Source of the DNA: Collybia mongolica
Taxonomy: Eukaryota > Basidiomycota > Agaricomycetes > Agaricales > Clitocybaceae
Assembly (NCBI GenBank): GCA_013420905.1
Contig: JAAXNY010000015.1
Span: 434,001 to 498,000, forward strand
Length of the DNA: 64,000 bases
Direction: 5' to 3'
Notes under the pieces: generated by a model
Database searches by the model: none
Seen by the model: the letters and a program-made list of their open reading frames with translations, nothing else
Told to the model about the DNA's origin: nothing
Translations under genes and position numbers: made by a program
Shown here: piece by piece, positions 34,390 through 45,413 of the stretch
How positions within the stretch are numbered: the stretch's first letter is position 1
Layout of the letters: each line of letters begins with the position of its first letter

Positions 34390-37203
34390 AGTGTGAGTTC
34401 GAGACAGAACCAATGCTGTGCATATATGAATGACGTTCCCATTAAGAGCTGTCGAGATGATCCACAAATCCGTTCTCATAGCATCAATGCTGTGCGGAAA
34501 AAGACGCCCCATTTAGTTGTTTGAGATATTTTTGAATGAAGCACATACTTTGGTGCGCCTGTTCCTACCTGAATAATCGAGTCGGGCGTATTGAAATCTT
34601 TCCTCCCGATTAAATGCCGAACTCATTGGGTGTCTGATTTGCCAAAGTGAGAGAGTATTTGGTAAGAAGACCGAATTCGATTGACCGTTGTTGTTAAATC
34701 CATGTATTCGGACAAGTCCGGGTCTATCGAAATGCGGCACGAGCGGATGAGTGTCCCCAGCATCGCACAAGGGATGCATGGTGAAGTTACTATAGAGATG
34801 AGGCTTTGAGGGGGCGAAAATGCTGCCCCGTTCGAAAGTGTTATCTATCTCGAGTTCAAGCACTACGAGAGTTGGAACGATCATCTCTAGTGCAACAGGG
34901 GTTTACAGTGTGCTATCAGTATTGAATCAATACAACATGAGGCGACGCGAAGTCCTGAAAATCTCTCAAATAACGTCGAGTGGGGTGGATATGATAGGTT
35001 TCTGATACGTTTCATAACATACCAAGGCAGCAGGAAGAGTGACAGTATAAAAGTGTAGGTTGTGATCTGTAGTTCTGCATTGAGAAGATTGGGTGCCGTC
35101 TCAAATGGGCAAGTGATATACTCCGGAGTGCGTCGAGAGATGCCAGAGGATAATGGGATAATAAAAGGGCCTCTAGAGCGAGTAACACAGTGAGCGTAAG
35201 GGAGCTCGAAGAGAGAAAAACGTGTTAGGAGGTGTAGGTGTATCCATCCAATATGACCAGCAAAATGGGATCAGCGATTCTCGCGAGGATGTAGCCGGGG
35301 ATGCTGCTAAGGGAAGAATTGGGACTTTGTTCGTATATATAGCATAGTCCCAAGAGGCCTTAAAAGCGAACACGGCAGGTCATGGGGCCTCATTCGTTCC
35401 GGACAAAGTTCGAAGTTAACGACTCGAGGAGATTGTCAAACCATCACATGACCTCCGACGCACGTGACGTGAACCTCACTGGATTCGAACCTGCCACGCG
35501 TTTTTTTCTTCCTCATGTTGAGAAACTGATCTGTATCGCACCCAAAGCACTAAGGAGATCGGAACTTAATATTCACCTAACACAGGGCTCACCATTGCAG
35601 ATTTCCCCTCACCTCGGCCAGGTATTACAACATCTAAGGACTTCATTTCTGCACGGCATAATGAAATCTCTTGAGGACCACAACGACATCACTCTGAAGC
35701 CGCCCATGCACAAGAACATGTACGTTGGGAGTAGGATATCAGGAGACACGATGGCGTATACAAGTCCTGGGGCTCTAAAACTGGTACGTCGTTCCACTCG
35801 AGTTTTTATCAGTTAATCGGGCAATCGTGTGCGCCCAGCTTGAAAAATCCTTGTTTATCGCGCAATACTACTCTCATGCCATACACCATCAAACATCGCG
35901 AGCGACGCCAGTCTCCTCAAACATACCCTACCTGTGAGGTAGACGCAGTACTTGCCTTGTGGATTTTACAGACATCGTGCTCTTCACAGTCCCAACTAAA
36001 AGCGTTGAAAATTGGACCTACCACGATGCGCATATTTCTTCACTCTACACCCACCTATCTTCTCAGCTATGCTAGATGCTACTGAAAGATTAGTACTGAT
36101 AACTATTTGTCCGGTCAGTTATGTTGGTACTGCTAATTCTAATTCTCACATCCCTAACATGCTACCCTTGTCCCCGCCATGTCCTGGTATCATGAACCGT
36201 TCTATCCCTTCATCGTATGCACGCATGGCAGTACTTGCTACATCGTACCTCTCTCACACATGTCAATTCCCTACCTCCGCCCTACCCCCATGCATGGAAA
36301 GTCGAAACATTGCTCCTGTTGCACGAGCATTTCCTGCACTTACAAGGAGATTGTGAGAGCTCAAAGAGTGAGGGATGGCCATATCTCGGATGAGATTAAG
36401 TCATCCGCTTCATTCTCGGTGTTCATTTCCTCTTGCATGCACTCTTGAGTGTTCACGCACGAGGAGCGTCCAATACTTATGCTAAGGAGCTCTCGGTAGT
36501 GGGTTGTTGTTTCGCGGGTCGTTCATGCAGGGTGTGGGCGCGTCCTTGCATACCGGTCTGTCCATCCATCCTTTTCTAGTCGTGTTTGGCCCGGCATTTG
36601 ACTCGATTTGTTTTTGCATTTCGTGTTCCCTGTCATAACAGTATTCCATGATAAATATTGAGAAATAGCAACGCACGCCCTCCTCACGTCCGTGATGTAG
36701 AACGAGAGGGTGAAAAGTGTGTTCCAACATGCCTCCGCTGTACCTAATACGATACAATCAAGGAATCGAGCTATGTTACGGGTGGTCAGGTCACGGGAGA
36801 TCAAGTAAGATTGTATTATGGCTGTGTGATCTCCGGATCCTCCAAGGCATTTCAGATGTCATCAAGCTAATACTTCCAGCTACACCCACATGGGGCACTC
36901 AATCTATAACCTCCTATCTGCTGCTCCTGGATCTCCGCACTCTCAGGACATATATATATTCAAAGTCGGCCAGATAATACAACGCGTCATTTACCGCTCG
37001 TATTATGTTGGGGAAACGATGACTTTCAGGATAGTTCCGACTTCTAGGTTTTTGTCAACGCCATGCCAAGGTAAATGATATAATTATAGAATCGTTCATA
37101 CCGAGTTCGAAACTAGTAATAATTCTGTGGAGATGCGCTGAACTATTTTTTTCAAACTTTCTCATTCCTCAAAGCCCCATAAACAATCAACCATCCTAAC
37201 GCA
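34390..37203. other. About 2.8 kb without a recognised gene
   Basis: A minus-strand frame at 34513-34884 (SIFAPSKPHLYSNF, PLVPHFDRPGLVRIHGF) and a helix-like stretch near 35130-34990 (TYTFILSLFLLPWYV) look partly coding but match nothing I know. The remainder, including 35400-37200, shows no supported gene or repeat. Confidence 0.35.
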
Positions 37204-38560
37204 GGTCAGTTATACTCAGCATAAAAACCATATGAAGTAACTTACATTGCTTCTCTCTGCTCCGGTCAACGTTAATGGTGGAAATGTCATGTGGAGGGTA
37301 TCGTTCTGTGGGACGTTGCGAAGGTAGGGGCGGGCGTTTAGGTTGGTCAGGAGACTATTGCAATACATCAGGGACTTGATAAAATATAATCCGGCGTAAA
37401 TGAAATTGTTCGGGTAGACAACTAGCTGTAGGGACGGGCGTCAGGACAGAAGAAGGCCAAGTGGCGGAGACAAACCATAGTCATAGCAGCAATAGCTACG
37501 AAAGCCGTCCACTTTAGTAAAGATTGAGAATAGGATTAAATGATGAAGTAAGGTTACAGTCCTATTCGATTTCGCGTCATCCCTCACAAATATCGGTGAA
37601 TTGGGAACCACTCACTTTGGAAAATTGGAAGATCCTGTCAAATATACATCATAAAACATAATAGAAAGAGTAACAGACCCAACAATATCCACAGCTGCCC
37701 AAACTACGAAGTTTGCAATAAACACAGCCTGCGTGAAAGTGTGCTGGTCAGTGGGCTTTCCCTTCTATGAACATAAGAACTCACGAGTTTAGTACAGCCT
37801 AGGAGCTGGGATCCGGTTGCGGCGCCAACTCTTGAAACACATAGTAAGGACTGAGCGGTGACATCCTTAATCAAAACACACCCGATCCCAACGATCACTG
37901 AGAAGTAACAATTCAGCTACATCTCATGCCTGTTAGCAGGATGATGGACACTTACTCGCCCCTTCGGCTTGAACAAAGTTATGAATAGAGGACATTGACA
38001 TACCTAGCTGAAACAACATCGCTGGCACCTGCCAGATACAAAATCAAGAACACGATCATATTATTCAAAAATCATCACACATACTCCAAATAGGGTTTAT
38101 TCGCAACTGGCGAGAGAAGGGTCAAATCTGTTCGGAATCGTAGCAACAGGAAGTACGAACGTTTCCATATGCAATAGATAAACAAAGCTTGAGCGGGCAC
38201 AGACGCCAATGACTAATAGCGAGGAGTGAGTAGAAATAAGAGCTAAGTCGTGCTGCTTTATACTGACCGTGAAAAGGGTTCGAACCTGACATAAGTATGA
38301 GACTTCACAGGAAACGGACTGAGATGGGGCATATACGCACCACAAACTCTCTTAATGGATGACAGGATCCAGGGTGTTATTGAGGGAATAAATGGGGGGT
38401 GCTCACATTCTGACATCGTTTATCAAATAGATTTCGTCATCCAAAAAACCGATACGTTCCCTGTGCCACGCACCGCGTTCTCCTGGGCACTCTGGTATCC
38501 TGGCTGGATCAATCGCGTTCTGTGAAATAGGCTCTCATTTATAAAAATACCCTATCTAAC
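37204..38560 (-). CDS. DUF6534-like seven-helix membrane protein
   Basis: Many short exons, typical for this family. From the N-terminal side: a short exon with PWILSSIKRVC, an exon with SVPAQALFIYCIWKRSYF (about 38195-38090), VPAMLFQL, VIVGIGCVLIKDVTAQSL (about 37893-37782), AVFIANFVVWAAVDIVG (about 37735-37690), WTAFVAIAAMTM, and LVVYPNNFIYAGLYFIKS then LMYCNSLLTNLNARPYLRN. The last block, a helix followed by NSLL-x-x-LNAR, is the hallmark of the Agaricomycete DUF6534 integral membrane proteins (about 300-350 aa, function unknown). The 5' exon is not identified with confidence, and one or two exons could be missing, so a decayed copy is possible. Confidence 0.55.
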
Positions 38561-38693
38561 CCTCCGCCTCTGTACCAGTCCTGCCTTGGTAGTTTTTCAT
38601 GATGAGGTATAGAGTCGAAATAAGTATTAAAGTTGGTTCAGGAGTATTGCACGGCGGTTTGTGGTCGGATCGATTACTTCGGAATTCCTGATA

Positions 38694-39226
38694 TTAAGTG
38701 TGAGGGTTAACGAGTGATGGGCCCTGTGGGAGGATCGCGTCAACCCTATGATCGTTTGCACTTCCGGCGGCAGTCAAAAAGGGAAGATCCGTAAGCCTCG
38801 CCCAAGGTATGTTGGGCCGGAAAAAAATCGTGAGGGAGCATAGGTTTAGCGTTCCGAATGTTTGGAACGTCCGACGATAGATATGTAGACGCCCTCCCAA
38901 TCGTGGCTTTGAACGAGCTCGAAGTCAGTACGTCTCAGTGTAGCAACAGGTCCGTAAAGCAGGATAAGAGGACTCAATACTGAGGTGGTACACTGATCAA
39001 TCATCAAGGAGAGCTCGGTGCACAGGGATAGGATCCAGGACAATGTTGCAGATTGAAATAGCTGAAGGCGGCTCAGTGTATCAAGGGTAAAAGGAGCACC
39101 CGCAGCTCGACATAGGATGACTCCGACTCTCTTGAGTAACTTTGAATTATACTTCAAAGAGTATCCGCCGCCCCGTGTTATGTCGCTCCCCGATGCACTG
39201 TGAAACTGAGGATAGATGAAATTCAA
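38694..39226 (-). pseudogene. Possible F-box/LRR gene remnant
   Basis: Two minus-strand frames that overlap in different phase: one with LCRAAGAPFTLDTLSRLQLF and one with NIPWARLTDLPFLTAAG. The PWARLT block resembles IPWAQLTRL in the F-box/LRR gene at 6.8-8.3 kb. There is no F-box motif and the phase changes, so it would be a degraded fragment. It abuts the inverted-repeat element that begins near 39.3 kb. Confidence 0.3.
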
Positions 39227-39334
39227 CCCTGTGTTTCATCCTCTTAAATAATAGAAATAATACATTAAAAATATGATTCATTCACTTAACAATCCTAAAA
39301 TGTAATGAATTTCATCTTGAAGATGTTTGAAAAC

Positions 39335-42300
39335 ACACCCCCTGTGGGGGGAAAAATGGATGGAAAACCCCCCCTTAAGGTATAATTTAGTGGATGAATT
39401 TCATGCAAAATTTGTCCGGATTCATACCCCCTGATTCTCGAGGCTATGGGATGAATTTCATTTCACCATAGGTGGAAAAAACAACCATTGTGGGAGGTAA
39501 TTCCTATCAATATGGGATTAATCTACTACCTTGATGGGTGAGAATAGCAATGTTTTTTGGGGTAACATTACTGCAAATTTTTGAGGCTATGGGGTGAATT
39601 TCATACCATGATAGCTGAAAATAATAGCCTTTGTAAGGATGGATTTCATACAATCACAGGTGAGAATAATGGCCTTTGTGGGGATTAATTCCATGCCATT
39701 TACATCACTTAAATTTGAATTCATTATTTCTTCCCTGTTATCAATAAACACACTTTGTTCATTTTGTACAGTTAAGGTTTAACATCCATAAGATCTAAGG
39801 TATTGTAATTTGAATGCTCTATCAACTAGTATACCTCTGATTCATATCCCTCATTCCAAAGTTCCTGATCACCAGTATTACCAACCAGACTGCAAACGCA
39901 ACACTGTGATTTGTTAGAATCATGTATTGAGGTTAGTAATGAGAAAACTTACCCAAATTGCCCTATATAAATTCTTGTCATCCTGAAGCTGCGTCTGGAG
40001 ACAGAACCATTCCAGCAATGCCACACAGTGGGCATGGAATAGGACTCCCTACTTTTTCTTTAGCATGAGCAACTTTACATAAGGTGGTGAGTTTGGCTGG
40101 TCAGATTAGCATGATAAAGATAAAAGAAAGTTAAGTAATGGATGGAAGTTGTTGGTCTTCATGCACTGCCAGACTGCTCATTGTCTTTGTTGACCTTGTT
40201 GTAATGAAGTGATCTGTAAAATGGGTCAATGTTAATGTGCTTTGGATTAGATTGGGTTGACAGACATACTGAGACCCCCTCATTGTCCACCTGCACTTTG
40301 AGGTCAACAAAGTGGTGTACCATGTTGAGGACGTTGTCAGGCATGGTTTTATCCTGCATATTAATGATGTCCTTTGGTTTCCTGTAGGATCATTATTAGC
40401 ATTTATTAATATTCTTAACGAAGCCTTATAGTTTGTATTGGAATTCAAATGACTACTACAAGTATTACGATAGTAATTGTAATCTAACATTATACTAATT
40501 GTAATCTATCAATGAAGAGTGCTTACTATGAGGGGGAGGATGGGAGGCAGCAATGGGCAATGGTGGTGGTACGAGAGCAAGAAGGAAAGCGTGCGAAAGC
40601 GGCTGCTAACACATAATATAGCTTGGAATGTTCAGCTGTCGGGCATCTCGGTCAACAAAGCCATGTGATCAAATCTGAGGACACTGACAAATATTTTTAT
40701 TTATTTATTCAAATCATATACTATTCATTTTTAATAGGAGGCTGAAAAATGTGCACCCACCAGGTTCAAATGGTTGCAGGGAGGATCATTATGTAATACT
40801 AATACCTTTGGCATGGATAACCACTGGGCAAGACTGGCATTCTTAGTGAGGGGACAAGCAGTCCCGAGTCTACAAATGTGGTCACATGGTTACAAAGCAC
40901 ATGACCAGGTCACATTACCGTTGCCACACCTTTGTTGATGATCTTCAACCACATCAGCAACGCCCACCAAACTGCCCAATGTCAACATGCAAACACCAAA
41001 ACCAAATGCATGACCCCCCAAGCACCAGAAGCTCCCCAAGACACATGAAAGGCAAATGACGGCACATGAAACGGTGATGAGGGCGCGCACACCTAGGGGA
41101 GTGGGGCGAAGGGTGGACAAGGACGTGGAACGAGGGGATGACAAGGAAAGGGTGCCCCAAGGGGCAGAGGGAGGTGAGTCGTTGCAAAATTCTACTCACA
41201 CACACACTCACTACACAGCACAACCCCCCCCCAGGAAAGCCTCAGGAATCCGAGATGTGCAATGGACACAGAGGACGGACGCCGAAGGACACAGGTGAGA
41301 CACAGACGCAGGCTACTGACAACATACACTGACATTGACATGGACACAGATGCCGCCACAGACATGCATGCAGATGCAGGCACAGACACCAATGATGGAT
41401 GATGATGCAGACACTGACACAGACACCAACACCAACACCAACATCGACATCAACACCAACATCAACACAGATGCAGACATCAACATGGACGCAGACACCG
41501 CCACGGACATGCAGGCAGATGCAGGCACAGACACTGATGACGGATGCCAATGCAGACACCAACACGGATGCCGCCATGGACATGCATGCAGATGCAGGCA
41601 CAGACGCCAATGACGGACACAGACATTGACACGGACGCAGACACCGCCACAGACATGCATGCAGATGCAGGCGCAGACACTGATGCAGATGCAGGTGCAG
41701 ATGCTGATGCAGACACCAAAGACAGACCCCGATGCACTTGCTCTCATACCACAACTATCACTCACTGCTACTTCTGCCCGGCCCCCTGGCCCCTTCCCCA
41801 GCCTCCTCATAAATTTGGTAAGTAGATGTCATTTTCTAGTATGTAGTAGTTCTATACAAATGTAGTCAGTACATTATAAGTATTTAATATTGAATACAAT
41901 TTAGACTCAAGTACATAGTATGGACCAATAGTACTAGTCATATATATATATAAATTAACACAGTCATTTCATACTACATATAACACTTCATTCTAATCTA
42001 ACCAAAATGTCAATTTCTTCTTTTCTAAATGATTCATCTAAGGCAGTAAAGTCATCCCATAAACCCACTATTTGTGGGATGAAATACCTTCTATGCTGAA
42101 CTTAAATCATCCCACATATTCCACCTTTTATGGGATGAAAGTTCACTCTCTAATAGATTAAAATGATCTAATAAAACCCACCCATTATAGGATGAAATTC
42201 CCCTCTTTTTCACTGGATTAAAATTGTCCCATAAAATTCACCTCTAATGGGATGAAAGTTCACACCACTAAGGGATGAAAATTTCTGAAATTATCAGAGC

Positions 42301-42432
42301 AGAAATTCATTCTCTCAAGGGATGAAATATCTGGGATGAAGTTTCATCCCAATTTCATACCCTTTAGATTCATCCACTAAACTTAGGAAATGCTGCTTTC
42401 ATCCATTAAGTGGGGGAAAAACCTCCCCCACC
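39335..42432. mobile_element. Non-coding element with inverted ends and GGATGAAATTTCAT repeats
   Basis: About 3.1 kb, A+T-rich and poor in CpG except its centre. The left end (39340-39410) and right end (42370-42430, inverse) both start with a G/C run (GTGGGGG) and share TGGATG and TTTAGTGGATGAAT in inverse orientation. Inward from each end lie many copies of GGATGAAATTTCAT-like words in opposite orientation on the two sides. No transposase frame is recognised; the longest frames are fragments or lie in the inner satellite. It reads as a non-autonomous DNA transposon or a decayed element. Class is undetermined and no target-site duplication was seen. Confidence 0.55.
41296..41725. repeat. Hexanucleotide-type satellite (GACACN/GATGCA)
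   Basis: About 430 bp made from 6-bp words such as ACAGAC, GACACC, GATGCA and GGCACA in a higher-order pattern (CAGACATGCATGCAGATGCA recurs). Reading frames on the plus strand give Asp-Thr/Asp-Ala repeats, on the minus strand Cys/Val/Ser-rich ones; neither is likely to be a gene. It occupies the centre of the inverted-repeat element. Confidence 0.75.
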
Positions 42433-42800
42433 AGGTGCACAGTGACGTCGGGATCCCTTGAGTCTCCAATTTTTTTCAAGGCTTGGATTTGGCCAATAGT
42501 CGACTGCGTTATGGTACTATTTCTAGGAGAGATATGTTTCCATACGTCACTTTCGGCAGGAGTACAAGTCGTTACCGGACGCAACAAGGTTTTGAGTCCC
42601 AGGATTCCATGTCGTAAGTGAGTCTCTGAGCAATAACATATAAAATAGGCGATAACATACCCTTCCACAGATTTTTGACACTCACCTAGCTGGTGCTGTT
42701 CCGTATGACGGTCAACATCGTTGGGGAGAAGGGCAATCAGATAAACATGACCAAAGATCAAAAATCCAATCGCCGAGCATTTTTCATAAACTCGCATCTG
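42430..42800 (-). pseudogene. Coding remnant cut by the inverted-repeat element
   Basis: Two exon-like segments joined by a plausible intron (GTGAGT...GCTCAG): one with IGFLIFGHVYLIALLP followed by NDVDRHTEQHQL, one with HLRHGILGLKTLL, SDVWKHISPRNST and GQIQALKKIGDS, running to DPDVTVHL. Immediately downstream the repeat element begins, giving an artificial end. The family is not recognised. It may be the 5' part of whatever gene the element entered. Confidence 0.35.
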
Positions 42801-43118
42801 GTTTTTTTTTTTCCTCTGAATTTCTTTGCCCCAATAGCGTTCAATACGTTGGAATTTTCAACGAGACGAGACCCCCTGTGCTAGACTTCTATGTTTCGTG
42901 CATTTTTTATACCATTCCCTTTTCGTGCGGAGGGCTATCATTGTCCACTTCTTATAGGGGTACGACCAGCACGCACCACTCCCAGGATAGTCAACACAAG
43001 CGCTCAGCATAACAAATGTCAAGTAAAATGACGCCCACTCTCGGAGATATCCTGGTGGATGAAGGCCTCGTGGGTTCCTCGTGTCTCATCTCGCTGTCGA
43101 ATTAACCACTACGCTGTG
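42801..43118. other. Divergent intergenic region
   Basis: No gene assigned. An ATG at 43016 opens a 29-codon frame (MSSKMTPTLGDILVDEG) that ends at a stop and may be a first exon of the nucleotidyltransferase-like gene if an intron follows. Confidence 0.35.
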
Positions 43119-44695
43119 ATGTTTACAAAACGGCCTGGAGAGGAAGAGAAGCATTCGTTCGCCACCAAATGTGTTGAAGCAATCGCTACTGCTCTTAATA
43201 ATAGAGGGCTCCCTTTTGCATTATGCGGAAATCTGGCTTTTAACCTGTACATGGATCGAGAAATTCCCAAGGAAAGTGGCCCACCCTAGCTGATACTCAA
43301 GTACCTATTCATGAACCAGCTCTGTACAGGCTATTGAGATTACGATCTTATCTGCGGTTGACCTCGCAAGACTCATTGACACTATCTCGCGCTCTGGTCC
43401 ACACCATTTCCGAGTGAACAACAAGTTACTCCAGTATTTCGCACTTAGCGCTAGCGGGGTCATGCAAACGATGCATGTACTTCTTTCGGTCTTCGTCACC
43501 ACTCGACGGCCTCAATATAAAGCCACGTTCAGCGAGCATTTTCTTATTCCATATAAAACCCTACTATTACAAACCCTGGAGGAGTGGTATGAGAACTATC
43601 AACAGCATGGTGACGAGGATGCGCAAATCAGAGCGAATACCCTTGCCACCAAAGTTCAGAAAATGATGAAACCACATTTACCAGGGCGTTTCCACAAAGG
43701 AGATCACCTCTTCGACCGCAATTTATTCGAAGCTTCTCTGGAGAGAGTGGAAGAATTTATCGCTGTGTACCCCAATATCCATCGTAGCCAATGGGCAAAC
43801 ATTGGCTTAGATCCTTCTACACTCTATTTAGAACAAGAAGAATCTCCCTCCACGGCGTCACCCCTTCCGGGAAGCCCCATTGAGCAAGTATTTACTCCTT
43901 CCGCCTCTGACAACTACGGAGCTCCGGCATTTTTAGCTCCTCACCAGACAACTCTGACGAAATTGGACGTAATCTTCGTTGCGGCACAGTCCACAGTGAG
44001 GGTTCTCCATCGTCTTGGTCTGCCTTGTGCCATTTTTGGAAGCCTCGCGTGTAAGTTGTATGGCAATGCTCGCACTCCTAACGTAAGTCGTGGTTTACAC
44101 TTGGCACACCCCCAATTCTAAATGGTGTCCTCTATAGGACGTCGATATCCTGGTAATTCCGAGTGATAAACGTCTCACCCAAGAGGAATTGAAACTCTTG
44201 ATCGTACGTGCTGATCCACAGAATTACGCCCTGCGAGACGCGAAGGATCCAGAAGCGACGTATCGCGTCCTTCATTACCGTCGTAATATCTTCAGTGCTG
44301 CACGGATGTACCAAGTGACAACGAAGATTGACCTTTTATTGCCCGGGACAATGCACCTCCCTTCACTGCCCACTAGCTTGATCGCATGGAACGGCGACCT
44401 TCCAGTGATTCCCTTCTCTTTACTACTCCTTCATAAGCTTCAAGCTTGGGACGATCACCTGAAGGCCACCGAGCGTCGGTATACACGGAAGGTTCCTGTA
44501 GATGTAGGAGATATCGAGTGGTTGCTAAGCCCCGGAAGGTTCATGGATTATTTGAAGCTTACGATCCCGTGGAGAGACCGCAGATTGTTCACAGAAGAGT
44601 TCCTTTTATTGTCGGTGGAGCGCGTGAAGGACTTTTGTTTCGCCTTTCCACAATATTCGTCACGCTGGAGTGAAATTGGTTTCGAGACTGCTTAA
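43119..44695 (+). CDS. Nucleotidyltransferase-fold protein with two modules, first one degenerate
   Basis: The second module (43960-44695) is clear: LPCAIFGSLACKLYGNARTP, a 55-bp intron at 44083-44137, then DVDILVIP. This is the G-S ... D-x-D signature of the polymerase-beta-like nucleotidyltransferase fold. It continues with VTTKIDLLLPG (third acidic residue), LPVIPFSLLLLHKLQAW and WRDRRLFTEEFL to the stop. The first module (43119-43820) repeats the layout: LPFALCGNLAFNLYMDREIP, then after a phase problem near 43270-43328 a segment with LIPYKTLLLQTLEEWYENY and RVEEFIAVYPNIHRSQW, matching RVKDFCFAFPQYSSRW of module 2. In it the G-S is G-N and no D-x-D is seen, so it is probably inactive. Such proteins are frequent in mushrooms; substrate unknown. 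Confidence 0.6.
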
Positions 44696-45413
44696 AGGTA
44701 TTTGGGGTCGTAGTTCTTACTAGGTGCATTCGGATCTTATTAAGCAGCGTTCTTATGGCTTATCAATGTACACAATTATTCGTTCTTGATATCTTCGCTG
44801 CCGTGGTATACACCCCCTCTTGGACAGGCTTGAGAGAGTATCAAAGTACTCGTTTGACCACAACGTGGAAAAATATAACCTACATACGTCCCAGAGTAGG
44901 CTATTTCATCCTCATTTCAAAATCATCAGTGACGTTCTTCAGCTATCTGTAGTTGAGAGTTTTTGACTTCCAGAGACGTAGACTCACAAACTGTAAGACC
45001 CGCCAAGCGCATGTACGCTTGGGCGGTACAAACTCAACAAGGTCAAATGCTTTCCCTAGATGTACTAATGTATGGACGCAATACGGAATATCTATCCAAT
45101 GGGCAGGAGCGGTGGCCGACTGGTAAGTAACGTTCAGTCGTGTAGATGATTGTTTGCCGGCCGACTGGTTTTCTCGCATAGTTAGAGAGCGTGAAGAATA
45201 TTGAATTTAAACGATAAATCAGTACATCAATGTTGTAGAATAAAATACATGAAATCACATCGTCGTCGAGTGACGTACGACAGCAATTCAGACCTTTCTG
45301 TCGTTATCTAGCGAGCCTGAGTGGTCAGAGTGTGGATCATTATCGACTTTTTCTGAGGTTTCGAGAGCTGCAAAGACTAATCAGTTTCATCGGGTACTTG
45401 TCGGGTGATCGAG
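44696..45413. other. Intergenic
   Basis: No supported gene or element. Convergent with the 3' end of the first transporter gene. Confidence 0.45.

Noticed and set aside
41242..41865. Asp/Thr-rich and Cys/Val-rich frames over the satellite
   Set aside because: They are by-products of the 6-bp repeat; every frame is open and none has a gene-like start, splice pattern or homology.
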